Assembly (NCBI RefSeq): GCF_014839805.1
Contig: NC_051134.1
Location: forward strand, 8,277,170 to 8,341,169
Direction: 5' to 3'
Length of the DNA: 64,000 bases
Source: Manduca sexta
Taxonomy: Eukaryota > Arthropoda > Insecta > Lepidoptera > Sphingidae
This document shows positions 23,110 through 33,729 of this stretch, in pieces. The number at the start of each line of letters is the position of its first letter. The first letter of the stretch is position 1. A program made the position numbers and the translations under genes. The notes below the pieces were generated by a model. That model saw only the letters and a program-made list of their open reading frames with translations. It searched no databases and was not told where the DNA came from.

Positions 23110-24570
23110 GTCATTATATTTCAAATATCCTGAACATATAATCTGGTCTACAGAAGTAAATTTCTCCTGCCAGGGGAAAAAAATTTGAATCGATCCACTA
23201 CTACGAACCACACAGGCGTGATGATACGTACTATAAATTATGTTCTTCACATTGTTTCCCCCTAGAAGCTAAATCAGGTTAGTCGAGCAACTGACAATTT
23301 ATTTTATTACACGTATGACGTTTATAAAAACTCGAGCCACGCGACCCCACCGAAACTGGAAGTACCCCGTCCAAAATACAAAGTTAATGTAATAATAAAA
23401 ACTATTTATTATAATACAACGTGTGGTAAAACGAATTTCTCTTTATTAAATTATAGAAACGGGTTCGAAATTCAATTTTAGAACATTGATTTCAATCATT
23501 TTGCGACTATGAAATATGTATGTCCTGTTGGACGGTAAGCATGGGCGCTATTAGTGTGTTCATAGTTTATTTCCATTCCATGCTGTAATAGCTACATATA
23601 TACACAATAGAATCAAAATATAGCAAATCTAGATACAAAAATTATTAGTATTTCAAAAAACACTTTTAATTGTTTTGGTGATAGAACGTTAGACCACAAC
23701 CTAAGTATACTGCCTAAGAATAGTTAAAAAAAAAACTTGAACCTATCACGAGAAAATGTTCTACGTCCATGTTGTTAATTGGTAGGTCAAGCCTAAAATT
23801 TTGACATTACCCACATATTATGCTGCTATATTTTAAGTACAACCGGAAAAGCAAGACTCACCTTCTAGTTATTAAGACAGCCTTTCAACTCGTTCAAACC
23901 CTTACCCAAACCATAGACCCTCCTTATTAGATTAACGTAAACAAAACTGGAATCGTGAAGACAGTTCTATGTTTTGGAAACCGTTAATTTGCGAATTTCT
24001 CAGCCCTTTCGAAAGGGATGTTGTTCCGGATGAATGCTCGCTAAATGTGTTACCAGCCTTTATGCGCTATTGAAGGAATATATTTGATTTGCTGTTACGT
24101 TGGAGGTGTTTCGTTTGTGTTATACAAATGTTTATGGAAAAGAGACTTTATCTGCGTTTTGTAAATGTATTTTTTGCTTAAAGAAATGTTGCTCCAATAA
24201 CTATATCGGCCCTTTATTATAATTCGCACTCTTAACAAAATAATGACCTATTTCAAAATTGTTTATTTGTAGCAGTCGTCGGAAAACTAATTTCTGTTCG
24301 ACAAGGCTCTGCAGACGAAAGACCTACCACCACCATTAAATCCTGACGATACTTAGCAACAAACGATTAATAAACATTACATTAGTATCACTAAACATGT
24401 TGCGGCGACATAAACTTTAATAATAAGGTACGAACATAAAGGAACTGCTTATGTGCATAATAAAAACACTTATGACGTGCTTTTCATACCCACATAAATG
24501 ATTTAAAGGTATAATAATCAGGGTGTCATAAGGCTGGAGGCATTGGGAGGAGATACGTTTTTTTTGTCCT
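23110..24570. other. Unique interval, nothing recognised
   Basis: AT-rich, no gene and no copy of the described repeats. Confidence 0.4.
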
Positions 24571-24572
24571 AT

Positions 24573-24775
24573 TTGTTTTTTTATTTTTTTGAGTGATGAA
24601 GCGAGCTTGCCATTTGCCTGATGGTTAACGATACGACCGCCCATAAATAGTAGAAACACTATCCAACACCTTGAATTACAAAGTCTTGTTTGATGTTGCA
24701 CTCGCCATCCTGAGACATGAGATGTTAAGTCTTACTATGTCCAGTAGTTACGTTGGTTACAAAAATATTAGTATA
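24573..24775 (-). repeat. Dispersed retroposon family D, truncated
   Basis: Matches the family at 38024-38333 (minus) and 62663-62858 (plus). Blocks are AGCTTGCCATTTGCCTGATGG, ACGACCGCCCATAAAT, CCAACACCTTGAATTACAAAG, ATCCTGAGACATGAGATGTT and GTCCAGTAGTTAC. A T-rich run on the left is the A-rich tail of a minus-sense insertion. The part beyond CTACAATG is missing, which fits 5' truncation. Confidence 0.6.
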
Positions 24776-24779
24776 TTTT

Positions 24780-27065
24780 GGCTTTAGCTATCTTAGTAGG
24801 TAAATGAGCAATCGGTCTGTCTGGTGGGAAGCGGCACCCGTTGCCAATGGACTTAAAGACAGGGAAGAGAGACGAGTAGTATAGGGAGTAGAATGAGGAC
24901 CGTGTCAATTTAGGTAGATATTAATAATTAGTTATCAATGATTAATTAATTATATTTATTAAATAAAGTTATGGGACATATATTAACACTGAAAGACAAC
25001 CCACAGTCTTAACCAGTGGTTCTAAAATAATGAAAACTTGGACATGTTTTTTAGTTATTGAAAATGTATCTTCTGATGGCACTACAGAGCTTTTTTAGAT
25101 TAGAACTTTAATTAGAAACATGTTTGCTAATAAATCTGCCGAGCTGAGATTCGGGTTCGAACAGCTTAACAAAAACGGATCTTTGACTTTTTGAAATAAC
25201 GCCATTACTTTAATTAGATAGTACACGAGTTTCAAATAAATCTGCCAAAATAAATCTAATAAGGTTTGGGTTTGAACATGCTTTTAAATAACGCATCTGT
25301 GCTTTTTGAAATGATGTAACTTCTTGACTATAATAATTATCATTAGCATTAAAGAACCATTACAAATTTCAAAGATATGTAAAGCCTACAAGACGTGGAT
25401 AAAAACTCTCATTAGTAGAAGAAGCCCACGAATTTCAAGAGTATATAACACAGCTAATATGTATTAATATTTCCATGTAATCATAAACCACGATCAACGT
25501 AATATCACTCTACCCACTCTGATTTAAGGATTACTATTACAATTTATTCATAGACACTAAAATGTCGCGCACTACGCCTACCCTACAGTGCAACAGACAG
25601 TCAAATCGAATTTTATTGAACGAATAAAGTGCATATAAATTTTATGATGTATAAACGACATTTCTAAAGTTTATGGCGCAAACACTGGGGCTGAGCGTTG
25701 TATTGTTGCACAAGCAAGTGTGGTGCAGAAGGGTTGCTAATAAATGTTATGTTTTTGGCTTGAGTATGAGTGCGGTGGTACTTTTCATTTCATTCTAAAC
25801 GGTGATGAAGTTATGTTTGTAATGAAGTAAGCGATCTGCGATTAAAAATATGTACGTAATAATGACCCGTGTTTCGTTGCGTTTTTTATTTGTTTCTCTA
25901 TACGTTTTCTGTCGAGTCACTGTGGCCACTATATTTATTATTTTACTAAACTCCCATCAGTGAGGACATTTCCTTTTCAGATTCTATGCTTTACTTTAAT
26001 TACAATGTTCATTTTAATATTTTCTTCATTTATATTGTAGTTTTATTTTTAACATTATATTTTTTTGTTATACGTCTAACCATTAGCATACCATCTGTAT
26101 CTCTCGTGCGCTGTGTCCACACAATCAATCAACCCCAAGCGGTTAATATTCCTGAAATCACATACATTGCTACTTCACCACTCCATACGTTCATATGCAC
26201 GCATGCTCACCGTTCAATATATAGCGAACTAATGACTCGCTAGTTACTGTCGTTTACTACGCCTGTAAATTCAAGTTAAATTGAAAACAAGTCATTTAAT
26301 AGGCGTTCATTGAAGTGTTTATGTCGGACCTCAGGGTCTGAGTGTACGGTTAATGGGTTTGTGATGTGAGTCACTTCAGTTCCTGGTATTAGCGGACTCA
26401 GACGGTATAGTGTGGGTAAATTACTTAGTGTCGGCATAGTAAAAATACTCTTGCTGTAAAATATCGCTGTAGTATTTTTGATATTAATCCGAAGGAAATT
26501 TCTAGCCTTTAATAAATTTATAAAAACGGTGTAATTTGAGATGAAATATATTTATTTATTTTTTTACAATAGTTTCGTCGATATTTTTATACTTTATGAC
26601 TATTCCACTGCTTTAAATAGACTCATATCTTTTCAGAAAACTTACCCAAAAACAATTTTTCATAAACCATTTTTCTGTATCTACTGTTGACTAATAAAAC
26701 ATCGATAACATTAGTGACGTCACTCCGTCACAGCATCAACCCGTGAGGGGCTCAGCGCTGCCGGTGACGCCTCACATTAGTGGCTGACAAACGAGGGTTT
26801 TATGCAAACGCCACCGCGCCTGCCGCCTGCCGCCGACACCACCTCACCGGCACTAGACACGGGACACTATCGACTACTATTTTTAAGCGAGACTGTTGAA
26901 ACCATGATCACTCAAGAATTCGACTAAGAGGCAAACCGAAAACCGAAGTTTGTCATCTGCTGGTAATTGAAAACCCATATTATCTCGTTCGTAGCGGTGT
27001 ATCTCTATGCAGTATGCACCGCCAACCCACTGTGCATTTTTGTGGAGTCAATGCTTTAGGCTTAG
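24780..27065. other. Unique interval with a CRE-containing GC island
   Basis: AT-rich. The one distinct segment is 26700-26870, listed separately. A frame rich in hydrophobic residues at 25986-26243 lacks recognisable features and is probably chance. Confidence 0.4.
26700..26870. promoter_or_regulatory. GC-rich island with a CRE palindrome
   Basis: TGACGTCA, the full cAMP-response-element palindrome, is at 26715-26722. Within 50 bp lie CGGTGACGCCTCAC and then TTTTATGCAAAC, an octamer-like POU-type sequence, followed by a CCGCCTGCCGCC-rich stretch. Motif identities are matches to known consensus sites; function is not shown. Confidence 0.25.
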
Positions 27066-27069
27066 CTTT

Positions 27070-27330
27070 ATTTACGTTTTTTTTTTAATACGGTTACGGC
27101 AGTTAATCCCGCTGCATCTGATGGTGTGTGGAGCGGGATCCAACAGAACGTCGACTTACGAGAGATGATTACCCCTCGGCAGTCGCCACAATTATGCCGG
27201 CCTATTGGAACCAGATATACACGGGCTGATCCGTAACAAGCTTACGTGGGCCACAATGGCGGGTTCTAACAACTTATATACGGTGGTCGCTATCTAGATT
27301 GATATAAAATATATCCTACTACCAGCAAAA
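27070..27330 (-). repeat. Dispersed retroposon, family C
   Basis: The plus-strand start is preceded by a run of T (poly(A) in the minus sense). The body has CTGCATCTGATGG, CGTCGACTTACGAGAGATGA, CAATTATGCCGGCC and CACAATGGCGGGTT, and ends at the shared boundary GATATAAAATATATCCTA. Confidence 0.75.
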
Positions 27331-27334
27331 ATGT

Positions 27335-27888
27335 GAAAAATTCCATATAGATTCTATTAGTGGTGAACAAAAAGAATCATCCAAATATGTAAACTACAAA
27401 CTTTAGCTTTTATCTTAGGTAAATTTTTCAATCTATCGATACACAGCACATCACTACCAAACACTCATAACATTCAAATGTGTAGTTTAGGCGCAGTAGG
27501 TGAATGGAGTTTGGTATAATTTGCCGCGATACAAAGCGGTGCACTAATCAGTATGGCAAAGCGATTTGTTATGATACCATTTTGGAGGAGACAGGGGAAG
27601 GGCTAGCTCTTTTATTAAGTTTTCTTCTAGAATTAAATAGCTATTGACTTGTGACGCAGTGATTTTGTAAAGTTAGTGTTTTTTGTAGATAAAATCATCG
27701 GTGATTGGTAGAAATACACTTGAAATTCTTTATAATTATTATTTTGTTTTTATCAATGACTGTCAGTTTAAGTGCTTTATATGGAAAAAAAATGTCATCG
27801 ATGATAGATATAAATACACCTGAAATTCAAAATAATAAATATTAGTAATATAAATACCTAATGTTTCGTTCTAACCATCTTAAAATAT
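27335..27888. other. Unique interval, nothing recognised
   Basis: AT-rich, no gene and no repeat copy recognised. GTAGAAATACACTTGAAATTC (27708-27728) and ATAAATACACCTGAAATTC (27810-27828) form a short imperfect direct repeat. Confidence 0.4.
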
Positions 27889-27890
27889 AT

Positions 27891-29180
27891 ACAGGGTTAC
27901 AGGTTAAGTCGACCTAGATCCTTTAAGAAGTTATAGTTTCCATCATTTCTGACTACTTTCACTATGAAACACCATATACCAAAATGAACCGTTTTCAAGA
28001 TATTGGACATTGAAGTTTTTTTCAGAAAATCAAGTAATTTTTTCTATTTACCTATATTTTTTTTATTTTCTATCATTTGATTCACGTCTGTTTGCTCTTA
28101 TTGTATCGGAGACAAGTTGTTTTATTATTAACACAAAAATTTTAGATTTATGAACCGACTGCGTTGTAGCAGACGATTGATTATAAAAAATATGAATAAT
28201 TCCGTAACGACTTTACTCTTATCAGTTTATCTATTTGAAATATTGAAAAATGAATGTATGAAAGATACTCGGCAGATGTGCTTAAAAATATCTACGTTTC
28301 AATAGCTATCTAACAAGGTATTACAAGCTTGGATTTTATCGATACTTTTGGAAAAAACATTGATGAAAGGCTTCCATGTAGACCTAAGGAGTAAAGTCAA
28401 ACTTATTACTTGGATCAGAAAATAAAATAAAACAATGAAATGGTTAAAAAATTATGTTCTGTTCAACGTCCACCAATATCGTTGCCCGAGAACTTGAACT
28501 ATCGCAGTGGAAAGTTTGGTTTACGATGAATACTGCCGGATTATCTAAAATACCTCAACACTCATGACTGGGCTCCAAAAAATCAAGGTAATCCCAAAAG
28601 AAACAGCCACAAAGGTCACAAACCATTTCATTGTTTTATTTTATTTTCTGATCCAAGTAATAAGTTTGACTTTACTCCTTAGGTCTACATGGAAGCCTTT
28701 CATCAATGTTTTTTTCCAAAAGTATCGATAAAACCCAAGCTTGTAATACCTTGTTAGATAGCTATTGAAACGTAGATATTTTTAAGCACATCTGCCGAGT
28801 ATCTTTCATACATTTATTTTTCAATATTTCAAATAGATAAACTGATAAGAGTAAAGTCGTTACGGATTAATTTATATTTTTTATAATCAATCGTCTGCTA
28901 CAACGCAGTCGGTTCATAAATCTAAAATTATTGTGTTGATAATAATAAAACAACTTGTCTCCGACACAATAAGAGCAAACAGACGTGAAACAAATGATAG
29001 AAAGTAAAAAAAAATATAGGTAAATAGAAAAAATTACTGGATTTTCTAAAAAAAACGTCAATGTCCAATATCTTGAAAACGGTTCATTTTGGGATATGGT
29101 GTTTCATAGTGAAAGTAGTCAGAAATGATGGAAACTATAACCTCTTAAAGGATCTAGGTCGACTTAACCTGTAACCCTGT
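27891..29180. mobile_element. Large fold-back (inverted-repeat) element
   Basis: The left arm 27891-28444 and right arm 28622-29180 are near-identical reverse complements, separated by a 177-bp unique spacer. The ends read ACAGGGTTACAGGTTAAG and CTTAACCTGTAACCCTGT. Direct comparison shows only scattered substitutions and small indels, for example TGTATCGG against the complement of CCGACACA. Both flanks carry ATAT next to the ends, possibly a 4-bp target duplication, but the flanks are themselves palindromic so this is ambiguous. Neither arms nor spacer hold a recognised transposase. It is probably a non-autonomous DNA transposon of fold-back type; superfamily unknown. Confidence 0.85.
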
Positions 29181-29189
29181 ATATAAAAT

Positions 29190-30140
29190 TAAATCGTAAC
29201 AGATAAATGCTATCTTACTGGTTCAAGAATAAATATAAAGACAACAATAAATATAAAATATATAAAAATGAAAAAGAAGCCTTTTAAAATAAAGATAAAT
29301 AATATTATGATTTTTATGGTGCCCTACACATGGCCTGACGTCTTCCGATGCGAGTTTATTAATTAAATACTTGCATAAGATAATCCACCTTTACCATAAG
29401 TAAGCGGCCCTTTGCAAGTCTTAATACTAGAGGCGGGTGGCCAACGTAAAATAGCGGATTCCGCTCACCTCCATCTTCCCAATTTTAGAAACACTACAGT
29501 GTCGCTAATTTTGATTATCAAACCCATTCTCGAATAACCTAACCAACAATTCTCTAGAAACACTGTTAGTGGTGGGGGACACACTTAGCGTTCAAAATGA
29601 GAGTCTTTCGAATAAAGCGTAAGAGTCGCCACCTTAGTTCTTTATATATTACATATATATTTATGTATAATAATATTTATTTTATTTATTTATATATACA
29701 TGTATATATTTATTATTTGCTATTTGAACTTTTAAATTTTCAACCCTTCTTTCATGCACCTATTTTGATTATCTCTGCACCACCTTAAGGTTGACTGGTA
29801 GAGAATGCCTATGGCATTAAGTCCGCCTGTATACATTTGTATATGAAGTGCTAATAAATAAAATAAATAAACAAACGTATCAAATAGCGTACCGCCACCA
29901 CTAACGAATAGTTAAACTAATAGCGACACAGTTCCTGTCACTATCGATAATAAATATATAGTCAATTGTCGAATCATTTGCAAAGAAAAAAAAAACCTTA
30001 ATACTATAGTTACAATATACCTTGTTGAAAAACCGGTTTTCATAAATATGATCACATTGCAGATAAAGACACCGTCCATCAATTTTATCTCATTAAAGTT
30101 TATATTTATGAATTTTCTGTATAATTTCGTCAAGTAGAGA
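29190..30140. other. Interval with a retroelement tail and short inverted arms
   Basis: Contains the LINE tail listed at 29770-29878, plus GTTAGTGGTGG (29565-29575) facing CCACCACTAAC (29894-29904), and GTGTCGCTAA (29500-29510) facing TAGCGACAC (29920-29930). These pairs suggest an older inverted-repeat element interrupted by the retroposon. A strongly AT-rich stretch lies at 29640-29710. Confidence 0.4.
29770..29878 (+). mobile_element. LINE 3'-end fragment with TAAA-type tail
   Basis: CACCACCTTAAGGTTGACTGG and GCATTAAGTCCGCCTGTATAC are followed by AATAAATAAAATAAATAAA. I recognise this as a frequent lepidopteran LINE terminus. How far it extends upstream is uncertain. A weak trace of the same tail is at 37155-37195. 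Confidence 0.5.
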
Positions 30141-30144
30141 CATC

Positions 30145-30218
30145 GGCCCATTAGCTCAGTTGGTTAGAGCGTCGTGCTAATAACGCGAAGGTCGCGGGTT
30201 CGATCCCCTCATGGGCCA
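30145..30218 (+). tRNA. tRNA-Ile-AAT: tRNA-Ile (anticodon AAT)
   Basis: A 74-nt cloverleaf. The acceptor stem GGCCCAT pairs with ATGGGCC and the discriminator is A. The anticodon stem TCGTG/CGCGA holds the loop CTAATAA, giving anticodon AAT. The T arm reads GCGGG-TTCGATC-CCCTC, in which the second pair is C opposite T, a mismatch; from general knowledge of insect tRNA-Ile one expects CCCGC. Box A is TAGCTCAGTTGG and box B GGTTCGATCCC, both intact. Seven T follow at 30226-30232. No intron, and CCA is not encoded. The mismatch may reduce stability but the gene otherwise looks functional. Confidence 0.95.
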
Positions 30219-30225
30219 CAACATC

Positions 30226-30232
30226 TTTTTTT
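30226..30232 (+). terminator. Pol III terminator of tRNA-Ile
   Basis: Seven consecutive T starting 8 nt after the tRNA 3' end. Confidence 0.8.
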
Positions 30233-30825
30233 ATTTTATTTTTTATATAATAAATATTACGTGAAATTTTACTTTATGGTTGGTGAATAGAATAACCAAT
30301 CACAGAATATTATGAACAGAAAAAATTAAGTTTTTGATTCAACGTGTATTTTTTTTCATATCTGTTACCTCAAAACTCAATCATTTATTGACTAATAGTG
30401 TGGAAAATGCTTTTCTAATTAGAAAGAATTATTTACAGGTCGCTCACATAGAATTTTACAAAACCGGTTCGTTAGTTTGTTTTTTAAGCCTAAATAAGTA
30501 GGAATAAGTTTATTGTAGACTCTAAAATAAATACCCAGTATATAGAATATGGTTATTATTTTTTTGTTTTTTATTGATTGAAGGCATTAAAATTCTTTGT
30601 TGAAAAGTTTTTATCAAATTTAAATTATAGCATACAATTTCAAATTATCTTAAATCAAATTCAGAACATAAAAAATATCAAGAAAATATATTATTACATT
30701 AATCTAAATGCTTAATATCATAGCATGAATTCTTCACTTATAACTATTATTTGGGGGCAAAGAGATCTACAAGATCTCTGTGGTTAGTATTTGTATTACA
30801 TTTCCTCATTTAAAACCATAATTAA
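30233..30825. other. Unique interval, nothing recognised
   Basis: Very AT-rich, no gene or repeat copy recognised. Confidence 0.4.
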
Positions 30826-30827
30826 TT

Positions 30828-30910
30828 ATTTTTCATCATCATTAGCCCGTCGCATTCTACTGCTGGACATAGGCCTATCCCAAGGTACTCAACACAGTCC
30901 GGTCTGCTGC
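30828..30910 (-). mobile_element. RTE-like LINE tail fragment
   Basis: In the minus sense it reads AGGCCTATGTCCAGCAGTAG, then GCTAATGATGATG. The encoded A-Y-V-Q-Q pattern and the ATGATG tail match the fragments at 2001 and 48165, so it is the last codons and tail of a related LINE. Confidence 0.45.
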
Positions 30911-31037
30911 TTCATGTCTGCCAAATATAAAGACAATAATATATTTTTATTCTATTTTTACTTACGTGAAATATAAACGTATTTTAGAAAGTAATTCAAT
31001 AATCTCTGTGACATGGTTTTGCTGTGTACAGTTGACA

Positions 31038-31323
31038 CACAACACACACACAACATCACGCATTTTATCCCCGAAGGGGTATGCAGAGGCGCAACCATGG
31101 CACCCACTTTTCGCCAAGTGTGTTCCGTCCCATGATGGGATGATGTGATAGGGGGCGAGCCTATCGCCATATCGGGCACAAATTCCAGACTCCGGGCTGA
31201 TACTGAGCAGATAAACCCAAATATCACTTTGCCCGACCCGGGATTCGAACCCAGGACCTCAGAGCGCTGCCGTACCGCGCATGCAATACAACTACGCCAC
31301 CGAGGCAGTCATAATTTGTAGAA
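31038..31323 (-). repeat. tRNA-derived SINE family A with target-site duplication
   Basis: The best preserved copy. The minus-sense head GACTGCCTCGGTGGCGTAG contains box A TGGCGTAGTTG; box B is GGTTCGAATCC. The body ends in ATGCGTGATG followed by a TTGTGTGTGTG tail. The 12-bp GTACAGTTGACA flanks it at 31026-31037 and 31324-31335. Confidence 0.95.
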
Positions 31324-31532
31324 GTACAGTTGACATAATTTGGAAAACTACTGTGTACAAAGTAGAGCTCGTAAAATCACGCAGTAGCGGAAGCGTATGT
31401 TTAGTGACTACACAGTACAAATTCATTACCAGTATACACACACTCTAGGTTATACGTATGTCTTGCTTAGAAAAGTTTCACCTAGTAGCTGAGTGTCTTA
31501 AAACATCGCTTATTTAAATATATTTAAGGTGT

Positions 31533-31696
31533 CAGTGGCGAAGCGTCAATATAACCCGATTCCTACCGGCTTCCCTTTTAGGTTTATTTACGTTTGTCTT
31601 AGTTTTGTTTTCTGTTAAATTGGCCGTGATATGTTAACTAAGACAATTTTTTGTTGCCTCGGGTTACCTTTTGAAAAATTTCACACTTCGCCACTG
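31533..31696. mobile_element. hAT-type MITE
   Basis: The 164-bp element begins CAGTGGCGAAG and ends CTTCGCCACTG, an 11-bp perfect inverted repeat. The 8-bp TAAGGTGT at 31525-31532 is repeated at 31697-31704. An 8-bp target duplication with CAGTGG-type ends is diagnostic of hAT elements. The interior is non-coding and shared in part with the copies at 34481 and 37907. Confidence 0.92.
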
Positions 31697-31726
31697 TAAG
31701 GTGTTATTGTTTACTGTATTACTTAT

Positions 31727-31893
31727 TAACTTTTGCTCGCTGCTTCGTACGCGCGGGTTTTAATTTATGACAAATATAAAAAGAAGGTGTTTTTTTGTGG
31801 AGTTCAAACTAACTCTACACAAAACTCCATTATCTTCAGTGATTTAGATGCGAAACAAACAGATAAACACAGTTACTTTCGTATTTATAACAT
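31727..31893 (-). mobile_element. Degenerate Helitron-like fragment
   Basis: The 3' hairpin region CTTTTGCTCGCTGCTTCG at the left is the same as that of the adjacent copy at 31895, and the right end TTTATAACATTATTAT resembles that family's start. The terminal CTAG has decayed. Confidence 0.45.
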
Positions 31894-31894
31894 T

Positions 31895-32149
31895 ATTATC
31901 TTTTGCTCGCTGCTTCGCCCGCGTGAAGGAGTTTTTGGCATATTTTTTTTTCCGACTTACTTGATATGTATCGTTATATTATGACCAAATTACTCAAAAT
32001 CATTATAAATTGTAGCCTATGTGTTATTATGATGTATAACCAATATGACTGTAAAGTTTCATCCAAATACGTTCAGTAGTTTTTTCGTGAAAGTGGAACA
32101 AACATCCATACATCCATCCTTAGAAATTTTCGCATTTATATTAGTAGGA
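31895..32149 (-). mobile_element. Non-autonomous Helitron-like element
   Basis: In the minus sense it starts after A with TCCTACTAATATAAATGCG and GATGGATGTATGGATG, and ends in CGCGGGCGAAGCAGCGAGC, the hairpin-like 3' segment of lepidopteran Helitrons. The final CTAG is mutated. It lies directly beside another copy in the same orientation. Confidence 0.6.
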
Positions 32150-32154
32150 TAGTG

Positions 32155-32600
32155 GAGAAAGTCATATCCCCATTTCTGTTCCTTATTTCACATTTTTCTT
32201 ATTTTAAAGACAACAAAGTAAATAAACAAGACTTTTTTAATCACAACATAATGCCATAAAGTTTCCAATTTTCGCGGAATGGATATGAGGGTCGGTCCTC
32301 GGTCACGATATTAATAAGTGCAGTAACCTCGTTATAGGACAATAAGAGGACAGTCCCGCCGGGAGCGGACACTTTATTAGATTGTCACCCTAACCTGCAG
32401 GCAAAAAGTACTGATTAAAATAACACCGTGTGTTGTGATTAGAATGCTTGCGGACGACAAACATCGTTGGTCCGGTGGTATTTGTCTTTCACGGGGTTTT
32501 CGGGTCAATTTTCAACGGTCAAATGTAAGTTGCAATGATTAAATGCAAATGCGTAACTGTTCGTTAAGCTATTCGAATAAGGAAACAATATAAGTTCCAC
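32155..32600. other. Unique interval, nothing recognised
   Basis: AT-rich to moderate GC. 32280-32400 is somewhat GC-richer. No feature identified. Confidence 0.35.
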
Positions 32601-32604
32601 ATCG

Positions 32605-32745
32605 GAATAAAACTAGGTTTCAGATTTTATATTTTGATTTTCTCCCGACCGTTATGGACACGGGGCGGACGTAGATTTAGATCATCCGAAAAGTAAAAAT
32701 TTCAATATCTACCTACATTTTACAATTATATAAATTTTTAAAATT
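32605..32745 (+). repeat. Dispersed repeat family G (copy 1)
   Basis: Contains ATAAAACTAGGTTTC, TTGATTTTCTCCCGACCG, GACACGGGGCGGACG and CAATATCTACCTACATTTTA. Related copies are at 33530 (inverted), 53560, 55490 and 56395. Shared order: an AATAAAACTA block, a TTTTCTCC..CG block, an actgcagccttcgtggtcacgg-like block, then AAAGTTACAATATCTACC. Confidence 0.5.
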
Positions 32746-32749
32746 TGCT

Positions 32750-33525
32750 GATTTCAGAATCACAGTGACTTGAATTTAAAAAAACTGAAATAAATCAGTA
32801 ACTTAGTTTCACGTCTTATATTCCCGTAAACATAACAAATAATTAGTATAAATTTTAGTTTCAATAAGTATAAATACAAGTATTTATTGGATTAATTTCT
32901 GGAATTATTATTATATTTTCAATCTGATGCATCGGCTCCGTATCATCCTACGCTGCCAGCTGCATGTTTGTAAGTTGCAGCCAAATTCAGACCTTGCACA
33001 AACCCTATCGTCCAATACCTCAGCTGACACAAAAACTATTATAAACCAAACTATTCGAAATTCCAAATCATAATCTGCCGAAAGTCACACGCGACACGGG
33101 GGATGACAATAGGCCGTGGCCGTTACGCGGATCTCACCTAGCACCCCTGCACCCTGCTTGCACCCCCTGCAACTCCTGCGCCCCTGCAGCACCTCCACGC
33201 TATAAATTACTCCCGCAATGATTTTTAGTCCACGCTATGATTTATGGGTCGAACAATGCGAACCGGTTGTCATTGAGGGCGTCATTCAAATAATAATATT
33301 AGTGACCCTCTGTACTTATGTGTGTGATGTGAAATATGTACTAAAATTATGATTATTTTGATTTGAAACATTATTTGAAATTAAAAAACACCCGATTTTG
33401 AATAGAGAAGATAGTTGGAAGCATGCACAAGCCTGGAATCCAGTTCTACATTTACTTAAATCGGAACCCAAAAAACCGGCTGCCAGACTTTAAAAACTGT
33501 GAGCTCATTCTGCGTAGATTGGACC
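32750..33525. other. Unique interval between inverted family G copies
   Basis: A GC-rich, C-rich stretch lies at 33090-33200 with repeated CACCCCTGCACCCTGC-type units, followed by CTATAAATTA and TTTATGGGTC. This may be regulatory or simply low complexity. The flanking family G copies face each other, so the interval could be the interior of one larger element. Confidence 0.35.
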
Positions 33526-33529
33526 ACCA

Positions 33530-33725
33530 ACAGCTAAAAATTTTAAAAAGTTGTATAATTCTAAAATGTAGGTAGATATTGTAACTTTAACTTTGCGGAT
33601 GACCAACACTGCTGCAGTCTTCGAAACGTTGAGAGAAAATGATAATATAAGAACCGCGATAAAATCCGAAAAATAGTTTAATTTGAATGTCTAACATTTG
33701 CGTAAACATAAGAAATCATTTGTTA
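33530..33725 (-). repeat. Dispersed repeat family G (copy 2, inverted)
   Basis: The reverse complement of copy 1 plus more: ACATTTTAGAATTATAC, GTTACAATATCTACCTAC, ACGTTTCGAAGACTGCAGC, CGGATTTTATCGCGG and GTTTACGCAAATGTTAGACA. Confidence 0.5.
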
Positions 33726-33729
33726 TTTC

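Noticed and set aside
30958..31227. Open frames of 60-89 codons over the SINE A copies (also 20.0, 53.3, 54.4 and 60.8 kb)
   Set aside because: They are translations of the SINE itself; the same peptides recur at each copy and carry no domain.
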